A stretch of DNA of 21,625 nt from Pseudomonadota bacterium (GTDB lineage: Bacteria; Pseudomonadota; Alphaproteobacteria; RF32; CAG-239): contig JAJWCP010000007.1 of NCBI GenBank assembly GCA_021617435.1, positions 1-21,625 of the forward strand, read 5' to 3'. Every line of letters begins with the position of its first letter. Position 1 is the stretch's first letter. This document shows, piece by piece, positions 14,805 through 21,625 of this stretch. Below the pieces are notes generated by a model. That model was given only the letters and a program-made list of their open reading frames with translations. It was not told where the DNA came from and searched no databases. The translations under genes were made by a program, and so were the position numbers.

Positions 14805-15569
14805 ATGTCACGTAAAGTATTGATTGCCGGCAACTGGAAAATGAACGGCTTGCTCGCCGATGGCGCAGCCTTAGCCAAAGAAGTTGCAACCGAAGTAAAA
14901 AAATCAGGCAAACCTGAATGTGAATTTTTGGTATGCCCGCCGTTTACCCTTTTAACCACTGTAAAAAAAGCCCTGCGCGGTTCTAAAGTGGCATTAGGCG
15001 CGCAAGATTGCCATACGGCTGAAAAAGGCGCTCACACCGGCGACATCAGTCCGGTTATGCTTAAAGACTGCGGCTGCTCATATGTTATTGTCGGACACTC
15101 CGAAAGACGCGCCGACCACCATGAAAGCAACGAACTTATTTGCCAAAAAGCTGAAGCCGCTTACAAAGCAGGCTTAAAAGCGGTTATCTGCATCGGCGAA
15201 ACCGAAGCAGAGCGCGATGCCGGTAAAACCATTGACGTTTGCACCAAACAGATTATGGGCTCCGTTCCCGATTCGGCGACTGCCGTAAACACTGTTATTG
15301 CGTATGAACCGGTTTGGGCAATCGGCACCGGCAAAACTCCGACTGCCGCCGATGTTGAAGAAGTTCATGCCGCCATTCGTAAAGTTGTTGCTAAAAAATT
15401 AGGCAAAGCAACCGCTAACAAAATGCGCTTGCTTTACGGCGGTTCGGTAAAACCGTCTAACGCCGCTGAATTGTTGGCTTTACCTGATGTTGACGGCGGC
15501 TTAATCGGCGGCGCCAGCTTAAAAGCCTCTGATTTTATGGGCATTGCCGCAACCGTTTGTAAAAAATAA
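14805..15569 (+). CDS. tpiA: Triosephosphate isomerase
   Basis: This glycolytic enzyme interconverts dihydroxyacetone phosphate and glyceraldehyde 3-phosphate. The 254 residues (family about 250) have the active-site Asn10 and Lys12 in AGNWKMNG, the catalytic His98 in VGHSERR, the catalytic Glu168 in AYEPVWAIGTGKTPT with the mobile loop 6 immediately after, and the phosphate-binding LYGGSVKP and GGLIGGASL segments. All catalytic residues are present, so it should be active. AGGA at 14794-14797 precedes the ATG by seven bases. secG follows after 19 bases, the same tpiA-secG order found in many Proteobacteria. Confidence 0.98.
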   Translation: MSRKVLIAGNWKMNGLLADGAALAKEVATEVKKSGKPECEFLVCPPFTLLTTVKKALRGSKVALGAQDCHTAEKGAHTGDISPVMLKDCGCSYVIVGHSERRADHHESNELICQKAEAAYKAGLKAVICIGETEAERDAGKTIDVCTKQIMGSVPDSATAVNTVIAYEPVWAIGTGKTPTAADVEEVHAAIRKVVAKKLGKATANKMRLLYGGSVKPSNAAELLALPDVDGGLIGGASLKASDFMGIAATVCKK

Positions 15570-15588
15570 GTAACCGAAAGGAAAAACT

Positions 15589-15915
15589 ATGGGATCAGTA
15601 TTGTTAGTTATTCATTTAATTACCGCCATTTTTTTGGTGGTTGTAATTTTAATGCAACGCTCTAACGGCGGAGCATTAAACGGCTTAGGCGGCGGCTCCG
15701 GCGCTAACAGCTTTTTAACCGCTCGCGGAACCGGCAATCTTTTAACCCGCACCACTGCAATTTTGGCAACCATCTTTTTTGCTACCAGTATTGCTTTGTG
15801 CTTATATTACAAAGGTGCCGATCATCACAATGCTTCATTGATTGATACCGTGCCGGCTCAAAGCGCTCCGGCTCCGGTTGCTCCGCAAGCACCTGCCGTT
15901 CCAACCGCTAAATAG
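15589..15915 (+). CDS. secG: Preprotein translocase subunit SecG
   Basis: SecG is the small third subunit of the SecYEG channel in the inner membrane and stimulates protein export. The 108 residues show the two expected membrane helices (about 3-22 and 53-74) linked by the glycine-rich cytoplasmic loop with the family motif LMQRSNGGALNGLGGG and ANSFLTARGTGNLLTR. The C-terminal tail beyond residue 78 is rich in Pro and Ala (repeated APAPVAPQAPAVP), as is common in Alphaproteobacteria. AAAGGA just upstream is the ribosome site. It is the last gene of the tpiA-secG unit and is followed by a strong terminator. Confidence 0.95.
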   Translation: MGSVLLVIHLITAIFLVVVILMQRSNGGALNGLGGGSGANSFLTARGTGNLLTRTTAILATIFFATSIALCLYYKGADHHNASLIDTVPAQSAPAPVAPQAPAVPTAK

Positions 15916-15940
15916 CAGGTAACAATGAAAACACTTCAAC

Positions 15941-15972
15941 AAAAGGCACCCCAATCCGTGAGGTGCCTTTTT
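15941..15972 (+). terminator. Intrinsic terminator after secG
   Basis: AAAAGGCACC (15941-15950) pairs with GGTGCCTTTT (15962-15971) around an 11-base loop and ends in five Ts. It separates the tpiA-secG unit from pyrG, so pyrG needs its own promoter in 15973-16021. TTCACT (15971-15976) with TGTAAT (15995-16000) is only a weak candidate. Confidence 0.85.
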
Positions 15973-16021
15973 CACTTTGAAAAAACAAATTTAATGTAAT
16001 AAAAACAAGGAACTTTTTAAA

Positions 16022-17662
16022 ATGACTAATCCAAATATCAAATTTATATTTATTACCGGCGGCGTGGTTTCATCATTGGGCAAAGGCTTGGCATCCGCCT
16101 CAATTGCCGCCACCTTACAAGGCCGTGGCTTTAAGGTTCGCTTGCGCAAACTTGACCCGTACCTTAATGTTGACCCCGGAACTATGAGCCCGTATCAACA
16201 CGGCGAAGTTTTTGTTACCGATGACGGAACCGAGGCTGATTTGGATTTAGGTCATTATGAGCGCTTTTCCGGAGTTGCCGCCACTAAAAATGACAGCGTC
16301 ACCACCGGCAAAATTTATCAGCGCGTTATTGATAAAGAGCGCCATGGCGAATATTTAGGCGCCACCATTCAGGTTGTTCCGCACGTTACCAATGAAATTA
16401 AAAACTTTATATTATCTAACCTCACCGATGAAGATTTTGTGCTTTGCGAAATCGGAGGCACCGTTGGCGATATTGAAGGTCAGCCCTATCTGGAAGCTAT
16501 CCGCCAGGTTGCCTACGAACTCGGACGCGACCGCGTTATGTTTGTGCATTTAACTCTGCTACCGTTTATCCCCACTGCCGGCGAACTTAAAACCAAACCG
16601 ACACAACATTCGGTCAAAAAACTGCAAGAATATGGCATTCAACCCGATATGCTGCTCTGCCGTTCACAAATGGCTATCCCTGAAAATGAAAAACGCAAAT
16701 TGGCTTTGTTCTGCAATGTGCGTGAAGAAAATGTTATCGCCGCGCTTGACGTCAGCAACATTTATCAGGTTCCGCTTGCTTACTCTAAAGAAGGTATGGA
16801 TAACGCCGTTTGCCGCCACTTTGGCATTCCGTGCGATAAACCGGCCGATTTAAGCAAGTGGGAGCAAATTATTGAAACCATTAAAAAGCCGGAAGGCGAA
16901 GTTACCGTTGCGGTTGTCGGCAAATACACCCAACTGCTTGAAGCTTACAAGTCTTTGCATGAAGCCATTAAGCACGGCGGCATTGCCAATCATTATCAGG
17001 TGCGTATTAAATGGATAGATTCGGAAAAATTAGAGTCGGAACCTGCCGGAAATTACTTAAACGATGTTAATGCAATTATTGTCCCCGGAGGATTCGGACA
17101 ACGCGGCACAGCCGGTAAAATTGAAGCCGTAAAATATGCGCGCGAGCATAAAATTCCGTTTTTAGGCATTTGCTTCGGCATGCAAATGGCGGTTATTGAA
17201 ACCATGCGCAACGTTTGCAAAATTAAAAACGCCAACACCACGGAATTTGACCCCAACTGCGAACCGGTAGTGGGCTTAATGACCGAATGGGATAAAGACG
17301 GAAGTAAAGAAGTTCGCCACAAAGACGGCGATTTGGGCGGAACCATGCGCTTGGGCGCTTATCCGTGCAATCTTATGCACGGCAGCAAGGTTGCCGCGCT
17401 GTACGGAACCGAAAATATTTCGGAACGCCACCGTCATCGTTATGAAGTAAACTTAAAATACGAAGACACGCTAAAACAAGGCGGCATGATAGTAAGCGGC
17501 AAATCGCCCGACGGTAAATTACCCGAAATTGTTGAACGACCCGATCACCCGTGGTTTATCGCCGTACAATTTCACCCTGAGCTTAAATCTAAGCCGTTTG
17601 CCCCTCATCCGCTGTTTGTTTCGCTCATTAAAGCCGCTATTGACAACAGCCGCTTAATGTAA
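16022..17662 (+). CDS. pyrG: CTP synthase
   Basis: PyrG makes CTP from UTP, ATP and glutamine. The 546 residues (E. coli 545) contain the N-terminal synthetase domain: P-loop GGVVSSLGKG (13-22), the RLRKLDPYLNVDPGTMSPYQHGEVFV-type UTP/Mg segment beginning at 40, and ExGGTVGDIE near 143-152. The C-terminal class I glutamine amidotransferase domain follows: PGGFGQRG (355-362), nucleophile Cys384 in GICFGMQMA, and the His518/Glu520 pair in QFHPE. The active-site residues of both domains are present. AAGGAA at 16007-16012 lies nine bases before the ATG. It appears to be a single-gene unit between two terminators; eno or kdsA, often adjacent elsewhere, are absent. Confidence 0.98.
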   Translation: MTNPNIKFIFITGGVVSSLGKGLASASIAATLQGRGFKVRLRKLDPYLNVDPGTMSPYQHGEVFVTDDGTEADLDLGHYERFSGVAATKNDSVTTGKIYQRVIDKERHGEYLGATIQVVPHVTNEIKNFILSNLTDEDFVLCEIGGTVGDIEGQPYLEAIRQVAYELGRDRVMFVHLTLLPFIPTAGELKTKPTQHSVKKLQEYGIQPDMLLCRSQMAIPENEKRKLALFCNVREENVIAALDVSNIYQVPLAYSKEGMDNAVCRHFGIPCDKPADLSKWEQIIETIKKPEGEVTVAVVGKYTQLLEAYKSLHEAIKHGGIANHYQVRIKWIDSEKLESEPAGNYLNDVNAIIVPGGFGQRGTAGKIEAVKYAREHKIPFLGICFGMQMAVIETMRNVCKIKNANTTEFDPNCEPVVGLMTEWDKDGSKEVRHKDGDLGGTMRLGAYPCNLMHGSKVAALYGTENISERHRHRYEVNLKYEDTLKQGGMIVSGKSPDGKLPEIVERPDHPWFIAVQFHPELKSKPFAPHPLFVSLIKAAIDNSRLM

Positions 17663-17675
17663 AACACGCAAATTA

Positions 17676-17710
17676 AAAACCGCCGGAACAAATAAAAATC
17701 CGGCGGTTTT
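17676..17710. terminator. Bidirectional intrinsic terminator
   Basis: A 12-bp GC-cored stem, AAAACCGCCGGA (17676-17687) with TCCGGCGGTTTT (17699-17710), has an 11-base A-rich loop. It lies between the convergent pyrG and aminotransferase genes and can stop both. Confidence 0.88.
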
Positions 17711-17726
17711 AATTACAGCGGCTTAA

Positions 17727-18905
17727 TTAAAATTTACTGCAAAACTCGTTTAAGCGTTTAACTGCTTCCTTAATGTTTGCTTCTGAGCAGGCATAGCTCA
17801 AGCGAACATAATCAGGAGCGCCAAACGCTGTGCACGGAATAACCGCCAGTAGTTTGTCTTCCAGAATTTTTTTAGCAAATTTATCAGCATTCAAGCCGGT
17901 TTTGCTGATATTACACATTACATAAAATGCTCCCTTCGGTTCAAAAAACGAAAGATTCGGAACATTTTTCAGCAATGAACAAATCAACTCGCGGCGGGAG
18001 GCAAAAGCTTTTATCATTAACGCAACATCAGCGTCAGCCTTGCCTTCCAAAGCCGTAACCGCAGCATATTGCACAAATGACGTTGCGTTGCTGGTCGCAT
18101 GGCTTTGCAAAGCGCTGATGCGTTTGGCAAGCCATAGCGGCGCGGTTAAATAGCCCAAGCGCCAACCGGTCATAGCATACGCCTTTGAAAATCCGTTCAC
18201 CGTAATGGTTAAATCGGCAATTTGCGGATTAAGGCTTGCTATACTGATATGCTTAACTTGCGGATTATAAACCAGCTTTTCATAAATTTCGTCTGAAAGA
18301 ACCATAATGTTGTTTTTAACCGCAATATCGGCAATCATCTGCAAAGTTGGCATGCTGTAAACCGCGCCGGTCGGATTATTCGGCGAATTGCAAATAATCA
18401 GTTTGGTTTTAGGCGTAATCGCTTTTTCCAAATCGGCCTTAAGAGGCTCAAAATTGTTTTCAGGATGGGTAACAACTTCCACAACTTTAGCGCCGGAGGC
18501 TTTAATCATCTCAGGATATGAGAGCCAATAAGGCGCAAACAAAACAACTTCATCTCCTGCCCCGCACAAAGTTGTAATCGCCTGAAACAGCGCAAACTTG
18601 GCGCCGGTTGAAACAATAATGTTTTCCGGCGCGGTTTTAATTCCGTTACCGGCAAATTTTTTTACAATTTCTTTTTTAAGCTCCGGCAATCCGCTTGCCG
18701 CCAAATAGCGAACTTTACCTTCGTTAATAGCTTTAATGCAAGCGTCTTTAATTGCTTGCGGAGTATCAAAATCAGGCTCGCCCGCCGTCATGGAACAAAT
18801 ATCGGCGCCTGCGGCTTTAAGTTCTTTGGCCTTGGCGGAAATTGCCAACGTGGCGGATGGCTGCATAGCGCCCAACGGGCTGAAATTTTCTTCTAAATTA
18901 TGCAT
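17727..18905 (-). CDS. Class I/II aminotransferase, aspartate aminotransferase type
   Basis: A PLP enzyme that most likely moves the amino group between glutamate and oxaloacetate to form aspartate. The 392 residues resemble the AatA/AspB (subgroup Ib) enzymes: TAGEPDFDTP (40-49), SPNNPTG (174-180), Asp205 in VLSDEIYEKL, the PLP-binding Lys241 in NGFSKAYAMTGWRLGY with Arg249, and the substrate-carboxylate Arg368 in YVRLSYA. Some relatives also use prephenate or aromatic substrates, so the exact range is open. AAAGGAG precedes the ATG at 18905. It follows the dehydrogenase gene by 16 bases, which fits a malate-oxaloacetate-aspartate role. Confidence 0.92.
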   Translation of the reverse strand: MHNLEENFSPLGAMQPSATLAISAKAKELKAAGADICSMTAGEPDFDTPQAIKDACIKAINEGKVRYLAASGLPELKKEIVKKFAGNGIKTAPENIIVSTGAKFALFQAITTLCGAGDEVVLFAPYWLSYPEMIKASGAKVVEVVTHPENNFEPLKADLEKAITPKTKLIICNSPNNPTGAVYSMPTLQMIADIAVKNNIMVLSDEIYEKLVYNPQVKHISIASLNPQIADLTITVNGFSKAYAMTGWRLGYLTAPLWLAKRISALQSHATSNATSFVQYAAVTALEGKADADVALMIKAFASRRELICSLLKNVPNLSFFEPKGAFYVMCNISKTGLNADKFAKKILEDKLLAVIPCTAFGAPDYVRLSYACSEANIKEAVKRLNEFCSKF

Positions 18906-18921
18906 TGTAATCTCCTTTAAC

Positions 18922-19752
18922 TTAATTTACGCCTTTGGCAGAAACCGTATGAGGTTTGCTTACTGCCGTTTGCAAAGCATCATCAGGCAAAGCAACGCTT
19001 AATTCCGAAACGCGGTTTTTAAGCAAAGCCTGCGAAATAACGCAAACGCTGGTAGCAATACCGTAATTGGTGCGCCCTTTGCCGGAAATAATCGTCATAC
19101 CGTAATTTTTCACCACATCGGCAATTTCTTGTTCATAATCTGCCGTGCAGTTAATACCCTTTGCCGCGCAATAATCTTCAATAGACTTGCCGCAAATTTT
19201 AACGCTGTTCCAATCAACAATTTGCGAATCTCCGTGCTCGCCGATAACATATCCGCTGATATTTTCGGTCTTTTCGCCAAAGCGGTCAGCCAATACGCTG
19301 ATTAAGCGCGAGCTATCCAAAGCGCAGCCGCTGCCGAACACGCCTTTAACCGGCGCGGTAATCATTTTTGAAACATGATAGGTTAAAACATCAACCGGAT
19401 TAGAAACTACCAATACAAAAGCTTTAGTATTGGTTTGGTTAATTTGGGTAACAATACCCTCCATAATCTTAATGTTTTTGTTTAACAAATCCAAGCGGCT
19501 TTCACCAACTTTGCGCCCCGAACCGGCAGTAATAATAATCAAATCACTGTCGGTGCAATCGGCATAAGTTCCGGCTTTAATATGGGTTTTGCTCAAAAAA
19601 CTAAAGCCCTGATTAATATCGGCAACTTCCGCGGCAACAAGCTGGTCATTAATATCAATTAAAGCAATTTCATCGGCAACTTCTTTAAGCATTAAAGCGT
19701 ATGTAGAGGTTGAGCCCACAAACCCCGCGCCGATAACTGAAATTTTAGTCAT
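18922..19752 (-). CDS. LDH/MDH-family dehydrogenase, malate-type Arg, shortened C-terminus
   Basis: This NAD-dependent 2-hydroxyacid dehydrogenase has an LDH-like scaffold. The 276 residues show GAGFVG (8-13), the NAD-binding Asp33, ITAGSGRKVGESRLDLL (75-91), Asn118 in VSNPVD, Asp146 and Arg149 in the substrate site, and the proton-relay His173 in GEHGDS. Arg80 aligns with LDH residue 102, where lactate enzymes have Gln and malate enzymes Arg, so malate/oxaloacetate is the favoured substrate. The family is usually about 310 residues; here the last 35-45, including the long C-terminal helix next to the active site, are missing, and the sequence after ALLKNRVSEL is unlike the family. AAAGGAAAG precedes the ATG. 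It lies between lpxA (15 bases) and the aminotransferase (16 bases). Confidence 0.88.
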   Translation of the reverse strand: MTKISVIGAGFVGSTSTYALMLKEVADEIALIDINDQLVAAEVADINQGFSFLSKTHIKAGTYADCTDSDLIIITAGSGRKVGESRLDLLNKNIKIMEGIVTQINQTNTKAFVLVVSNPVDVLTYHVSKMITAPVKGVFGSGCALDSSRLISVLADRFGEKTENISGYVIGEHGDSQIVDWNSVKICGKSIEDYCAAKGINCTADYEQEIADVVKNYGMTIISGKGRTNYGIATSVCVISQALLKNRVSELSVALPDDALQTAVSKPHTVSAKGVN

Positions 19753-19767
19753 ATTCTGCTTTCCTTT

Positions 19768-20565
19768 CTATTCGGCAGTCATAATTTTACGACGACCTTC
19801 CAAAGACTCGTCAATAAATTTAACTTGTTCCATAATTAATGAGTTATCTTTATATTTTTCGTGTGCCGCTGCCAAACGTTCTTCAAATGTGCCTTCTTTG
19901 CCTTTGAAAATAAACATAAAGGCGCGGGTAATAGCTTTAATGGTGTGCTCGTCAAACCCGCCGCGTTTCAAACCGATAACATTTAAACCGCGCAATTTGC
20001 CTCTGTCGCCGGTAACAATAGCAAACGGAACAACATCGCGCTCAACTCCGCTCATACCGCCTATCATAGCCTTACGCCCAATGCGGCAGAACTGATGCAC
20101 GGCAGAGTTTCCGCCGATAATCACCCCGTCACCCAAACGAACATGCCCGCCGATAACGGCATTATTAGTCATAATCACATTATTACCAACCACGCAGTCA
20201 TGCGCAATATGCGAGTTTACCATAAACATGCCGCCGTCGCCGACAACTGTTGTAAAGTGCTCTTTCGGAGTTCCGGCGTGCATAGTAACATTTTCACGAA
20301 TAATGTTGTTTTTGCCGATAATCAATTTGGCTTCTTCTTTAAATTCATTACCATGATCTTGCGGACCGCTGCCCAAGCATGCTCCCGGAAATACGATTGT
20401 GCCCTCGCCGACAGTGGTGTTGCCCATAACGCTCACTCTGGCAAGCAGCTTAACATTCTCGCCGATTTTAGCACGGGAGCTAATCCAACAAAAAGGACCG
20501 ATTTCGGCAGTTTCAGCAATTTGAGCGCCTTCTTCAATAACAGCAGTAGGATGAATTTTAGTCAT
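19768..20565 (-). CDS. lpxA: UDP-N-acetylglucosamine O-acyltransferase LpxA
   Basis: LpxA performs the first step of lipid A synthesis, moving a 3-hydroxyacyl chain from acyl carrier protein to UDP-GlcNAc. The 265 residues (E. coli 262) fold as a left-handed beta-helix of hexapeptide repeats (about 1-185) with a helical C-terminus. The catalytic base is His122 in SHIAHDCVVGN (E. coli His125), with His141 and His157 matching E. coli 144 and 160. Gly170 aligns with E. coli Gly173, the residue that permits a 14-carbon chain, so a long-chain acyl donor is predicted. AAAGGA is its ribosome site. Unusually, lpxD, fabZ and lpxB are not adjacent; it leads a unit with two central-metabolism genes. Confidence 0.97.
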   Translation of the reverse strand: MTKIHPTAVIEEGAQIAETAEIGPFCWISSRAKIGENVKLLARVSVMGNTTVGEGTIVFPGACLGSGPQDHGNEFKEEAKLIIGKNNIIRENVTMHAGTPKEHFTTVVGDGGMFMVNSHIAHDCVVGNNVIMTNNAVIGGHVRLGDGVIIGGNSAVHQFCRIGRKAMIGGMSGVERDVVPFAIVTGDRGKLRGLNVIGLKRGGFDEHTIKAITRAFMFIFKGKEGTFEERLAAAHEKYKDNSLIMEQVKFIDESLEGRRKIMTAE

Positions 20566-20609
20566 ATTTTTAATTCCTTTACTTTAGTAAAATTAACTTT
20601 AATGCACCC

Positions 20610-20638
20610 ACTTTAATAAATTAAATACGCAATGTCTA
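20610..20638 (-). promoter_or_regulatory. Candidate lpxA promoter
   Basis: On the minus strand TAGACA (20638-20633) and TAAAGT (20615-20610) are separated by 17 bases, leaving a leader of about 37 bases before the lpxA ATG at 20565. The -10 is weak. Confidence 0.35.
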
Positions 20639-20707
20639 AACAAGTTGCATTTCAATTTATTACAAACCAGGCACAACTTATACACAAGCCGGACTCGTAA
20701 ATATTGC

Positions 20708-20766
20708 AAAAAAAAAACGCGAGCTAAAATCTTCTTAAAACTAACTTTTTTAGAGGATTTTAGCTC
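20708..20766 (+). promoter_or_regulatory. Ribosome-site-burying hairpin; terminator-like on the opposite strand
   Basis: GAGCTAAAATCTTCT (20721-20735) pairs with AGAGGATTTTAGCTC (20752-20766) in a 15-bp stem with one wobble; after a T-T mismatch four more A-T pairs extend it, leaving a six-base loop (20741-20746). The right arm contains the only Shine-Dalgarno sequence, AGAGGA (20752-20757), and ends exactly before the ATG at 20767. Ten As lie just upstream (20708-20717), so on the minus strand the same element is a stem, GCG, then ten Ts: a good intrinsic terminator, though no minus-strand gene is seen feeding it within the window. Confidence 0.7.
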
Positions 20767-21534
20767 ATGTATACACAACATACTAAATTTTCAGGCTCTA
20801 ACATAAACCCACAATCCGCCACCACTATATCGTCACCATCGGGCTTGACCCGATGGTCCAGGTCCAACCAATTAGCTAATTTGCCCCACCTGGATATTCG
20901 GGTCAAGCCCGAATATGACAGCATTGAGAATACCGGACGTTCTATGGTGGAAATGCTCGGCGTACTCGCTATTATTGGCGTGCTTTCAGTCGGTGCTATC
21001 GCTGGTTATTCCAAAGCAATGATGAAGTACAAAGTAAATCAACATGCGGAAGCGGTTAATATGCTGATTAACAATGCTTTGCAAATTAAAGACAAACTGG
21101 AATATACACCAAATACAAATACATATTACGGAACATTATTTTATAAATTAAATTTATTGCCGGACGGAATACGCTATATCAGAAACGATTTATTAGAAGA
21201 AAGTTGGTTTAAAGGAAACATTGCAATATACTACAATAATACCGAATATTCTAATGGGGGCGGCAGAAACAGTTTCGGACAGATATATTTTCAATTTAGT
21301 CCATCTGCGCAAGGAGTTGAAATTTGCCGTAATATTATAATTGCGGCCAAAGAAAACGCAAGCAACTTAATCGCTGTTTCCCTTTATCAAACATCTGAAA
21401 TCGGACGACTTTGGGGCGATACGCGCTGTAGCTCTGAAACAGAATGTTTACATAGCGCAAGCATAACTAAAATCCACAACCTCTGCAATGCTTGTGATGA
21501 TGGAAGTTATAGACTTTTTATAATTTGGAAATAA
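20767..21534 (+). CDS. Prepilin-like protein with a long repeat-derived leader
   Basis: The 255-residue product has the same class III signal as the gene at 9875: Gly57, then RSMVEMLGVLAIIGVLSVGAIAG with Glu62 at +5 and a hydrophobic helix to about residue 80. Cleavage would release a 57-residue leader, far longer than usual; about residues 23-52 of it are encoded by a palindromic repeat. The mature part (about 198 residues) has five cysteines: Cys188, 221, 227, 240 and 243. The last four cluster near the C-terminus and recall the disulfide loop of type IV pilins. No ATG occurs between 20767 and the signal, and AGAGGA is nine bases upstream, so this start is kept. Translation may be limited by the hairpin over that site. 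Function beyond pilin-like is not known. Confidence 0.8.
   Translation: MYTQHTKFSGSNINPQSATTISSPSGLTRWSRSNQLANLPHLDIRVKPEYDSIENTGRSMVEMLGVLAIIGVLSVGAIAGYSKAMMKYKVNQHAEAVNMLINNALQIKDKLEYTPNTNTYYGTLFYKLNLLPDGIRYIRNDLLEESWFKGNIAIYYNNTEYSNGGGRNSFGQIYFQFSPSAQGVEICRNIIIAAKENASNLIAVSLYQTSEIGRLWGDTRCSSETECLHSASITKIHNLCNACDDGSYRLFIIWK
20832..20919. repeat. Composite palindromic repeat element inside a coding region
   Basis: The element begins GTCA (20832-20835) and ends TGAC (20916-20919). It contains two nine-bp hairpins, ACCATCGGG-CTTGA-CCCGATGGT (20835-20857) and ATATTCGGG-TCAAG-CCCGAATAT (20894-20916), whose cores GGGCTTGACCC and GGGTCAAGCCC are also inverted copies of each other. Inside are TCCAGGT (20857-20863) and ACCTGGA (20888-20894), and a 12-base perfect palindrome AATTAGCTAATT (20870-20881) at the centre. 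The design resembles dispersed palindromic repeats of Alphaproteobacteria, including the rickettsial elements found in frame within genes. It is read in frame by the prepilin gene. Confidence 0.8.
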
Positions 21535-21539
21535 TTTAT

Positions 21540-21580
21540 CCGCCGACAATTTCTTGCAGGCGGGGTTAAATTTGTTTTTT
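21540..21580 (+). terminator. Possible terminator after the second prepilin gene
   Basis: CCGCC (21540-21544) pairs with GGCGG (21559-21563) over a 14-base loop; the T run TTTGTTTTTT comes only at 21571-21580, so the match to an intrinsic terminator is imperfect. Confidence 0.4.
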
Positions 21581-21585
21581 CTCAT

Positions 21586-21620
21586 CGGGTAATTTGGCGG
21601 GGATGTATTTATCCCACCCG
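21586..21620. repeat. Nested inverted repeat at the window edge
   Basis: CGGGT (21586-21590) with ACCCG (21616-21620) encloses GGGAT (21600-21604) with ATCCC (21611-21615). It may be the first part of another palindromic element that continues beyond the window; too little is visible to name it. Confidence 0.4.
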
Positions 21621-21625
21621 CGCGC

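Noticed and set aside
18905..19020. Frameshift hiding the normal C-terminus of the LDH/MDH-like protein
   Set aside because: Only 16 bases separate the stop from the next gene, and the alternative frame I read through this stretch soon meets a stop, so a simple shift cannot restore the missing 35-45 residues.
20599..20781. 60-residue minus-strand frame upstream of lpxA
   Set aside because: It spans the hairpin and candidate lpxA promoter, has no ribosome site, and gives a composition unlike a real protein.

Overview
The window looks like a chromosomal segment from a fairly AT-rich Gram-negative bacterium, most likely an alphaproteobacterium. LpxA and a PpiD-type periplasmic chaperone show an outer membrane. 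RpmJ is the 41-residue zinc-ligand-free form common in Alphaproteobacteria. The prepilin N-terminus (GRSMVEMLGVLAIIGVLSVG) is one I associate from memory with uncultured, gut-derived alphaproteobacterial genomes; I could not verify that here. No phage, transposase, CRISPR array, rRNA or tRNA was seen. Most of the window is housekeeping, with a few accessory pieces.

Layout. 1-400: rpmJ on the minus strand, with a clear promoter and terminator. 400-2652: a small exported protein of unknown function and the ribosome-associated ABC-F factor EttA. 2714-3271: a lone lipoprotein with its own near-consensus promoter, resembling Bacteroidetes lipoproteins at the N-terminus. 6367 down to 3338 (minus): dnaB, then two tandem YcgN-type cysteine-cluster proteins, then a YgjP-type metallopeptidase, tightly packed or overlapping. 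6546-9606 (plus): galE-like epimerase, Alx/TerC membrane protein, hemW. A DnaA box pair lies in the dnaB/galE divergent region. 9875-10638: a prepilin-like gene followed by a small exported Gly/Ser-repeat protein. 14571 down to 10691 (minus): ppiD, fmt, and a membrane-anchored Stealth-type sugar-phosphate transferase. 14805-15915: tpiA-secG. 16022-17662: pyrG. 20565 down to 17727 (minus): lpxA, an LDH-fold malate/lactate dehydrogenase, and a class I aminotransferase. 20767-21534: a second prepilin-like gene with a very unusual 5' end.

How the genes relate. The dehydrogenase and aminotransferase form a plausible malate-oxaloacetate-aspartate pair: the dehydrogenase has an LDH-like scaffold but carries arginine at the classic substrate-specificity position, and it lacks the usual C-terminal helix. 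DnaA binding upstream of dnaB could tie helicase expression to replication initiation.

The most unusual locus is the second prepilin gene. Its Shine-Dalgarno sequence is completely buried in a long perfect-ended hairpin that stops exactly at the start codon; read on the other strand the same hairpin looks like an intrinsic terminator with ten Ts. Its coding region then runs in frame through an 88-bp composite palindromic repeat before reaching the prepilin cleavage motif. The two prepilins also have arginine, not a hydrophobic residue, at the predicted +1 position.

All family names come from reading the translated sequence against remembered family motifs; no database search was run.
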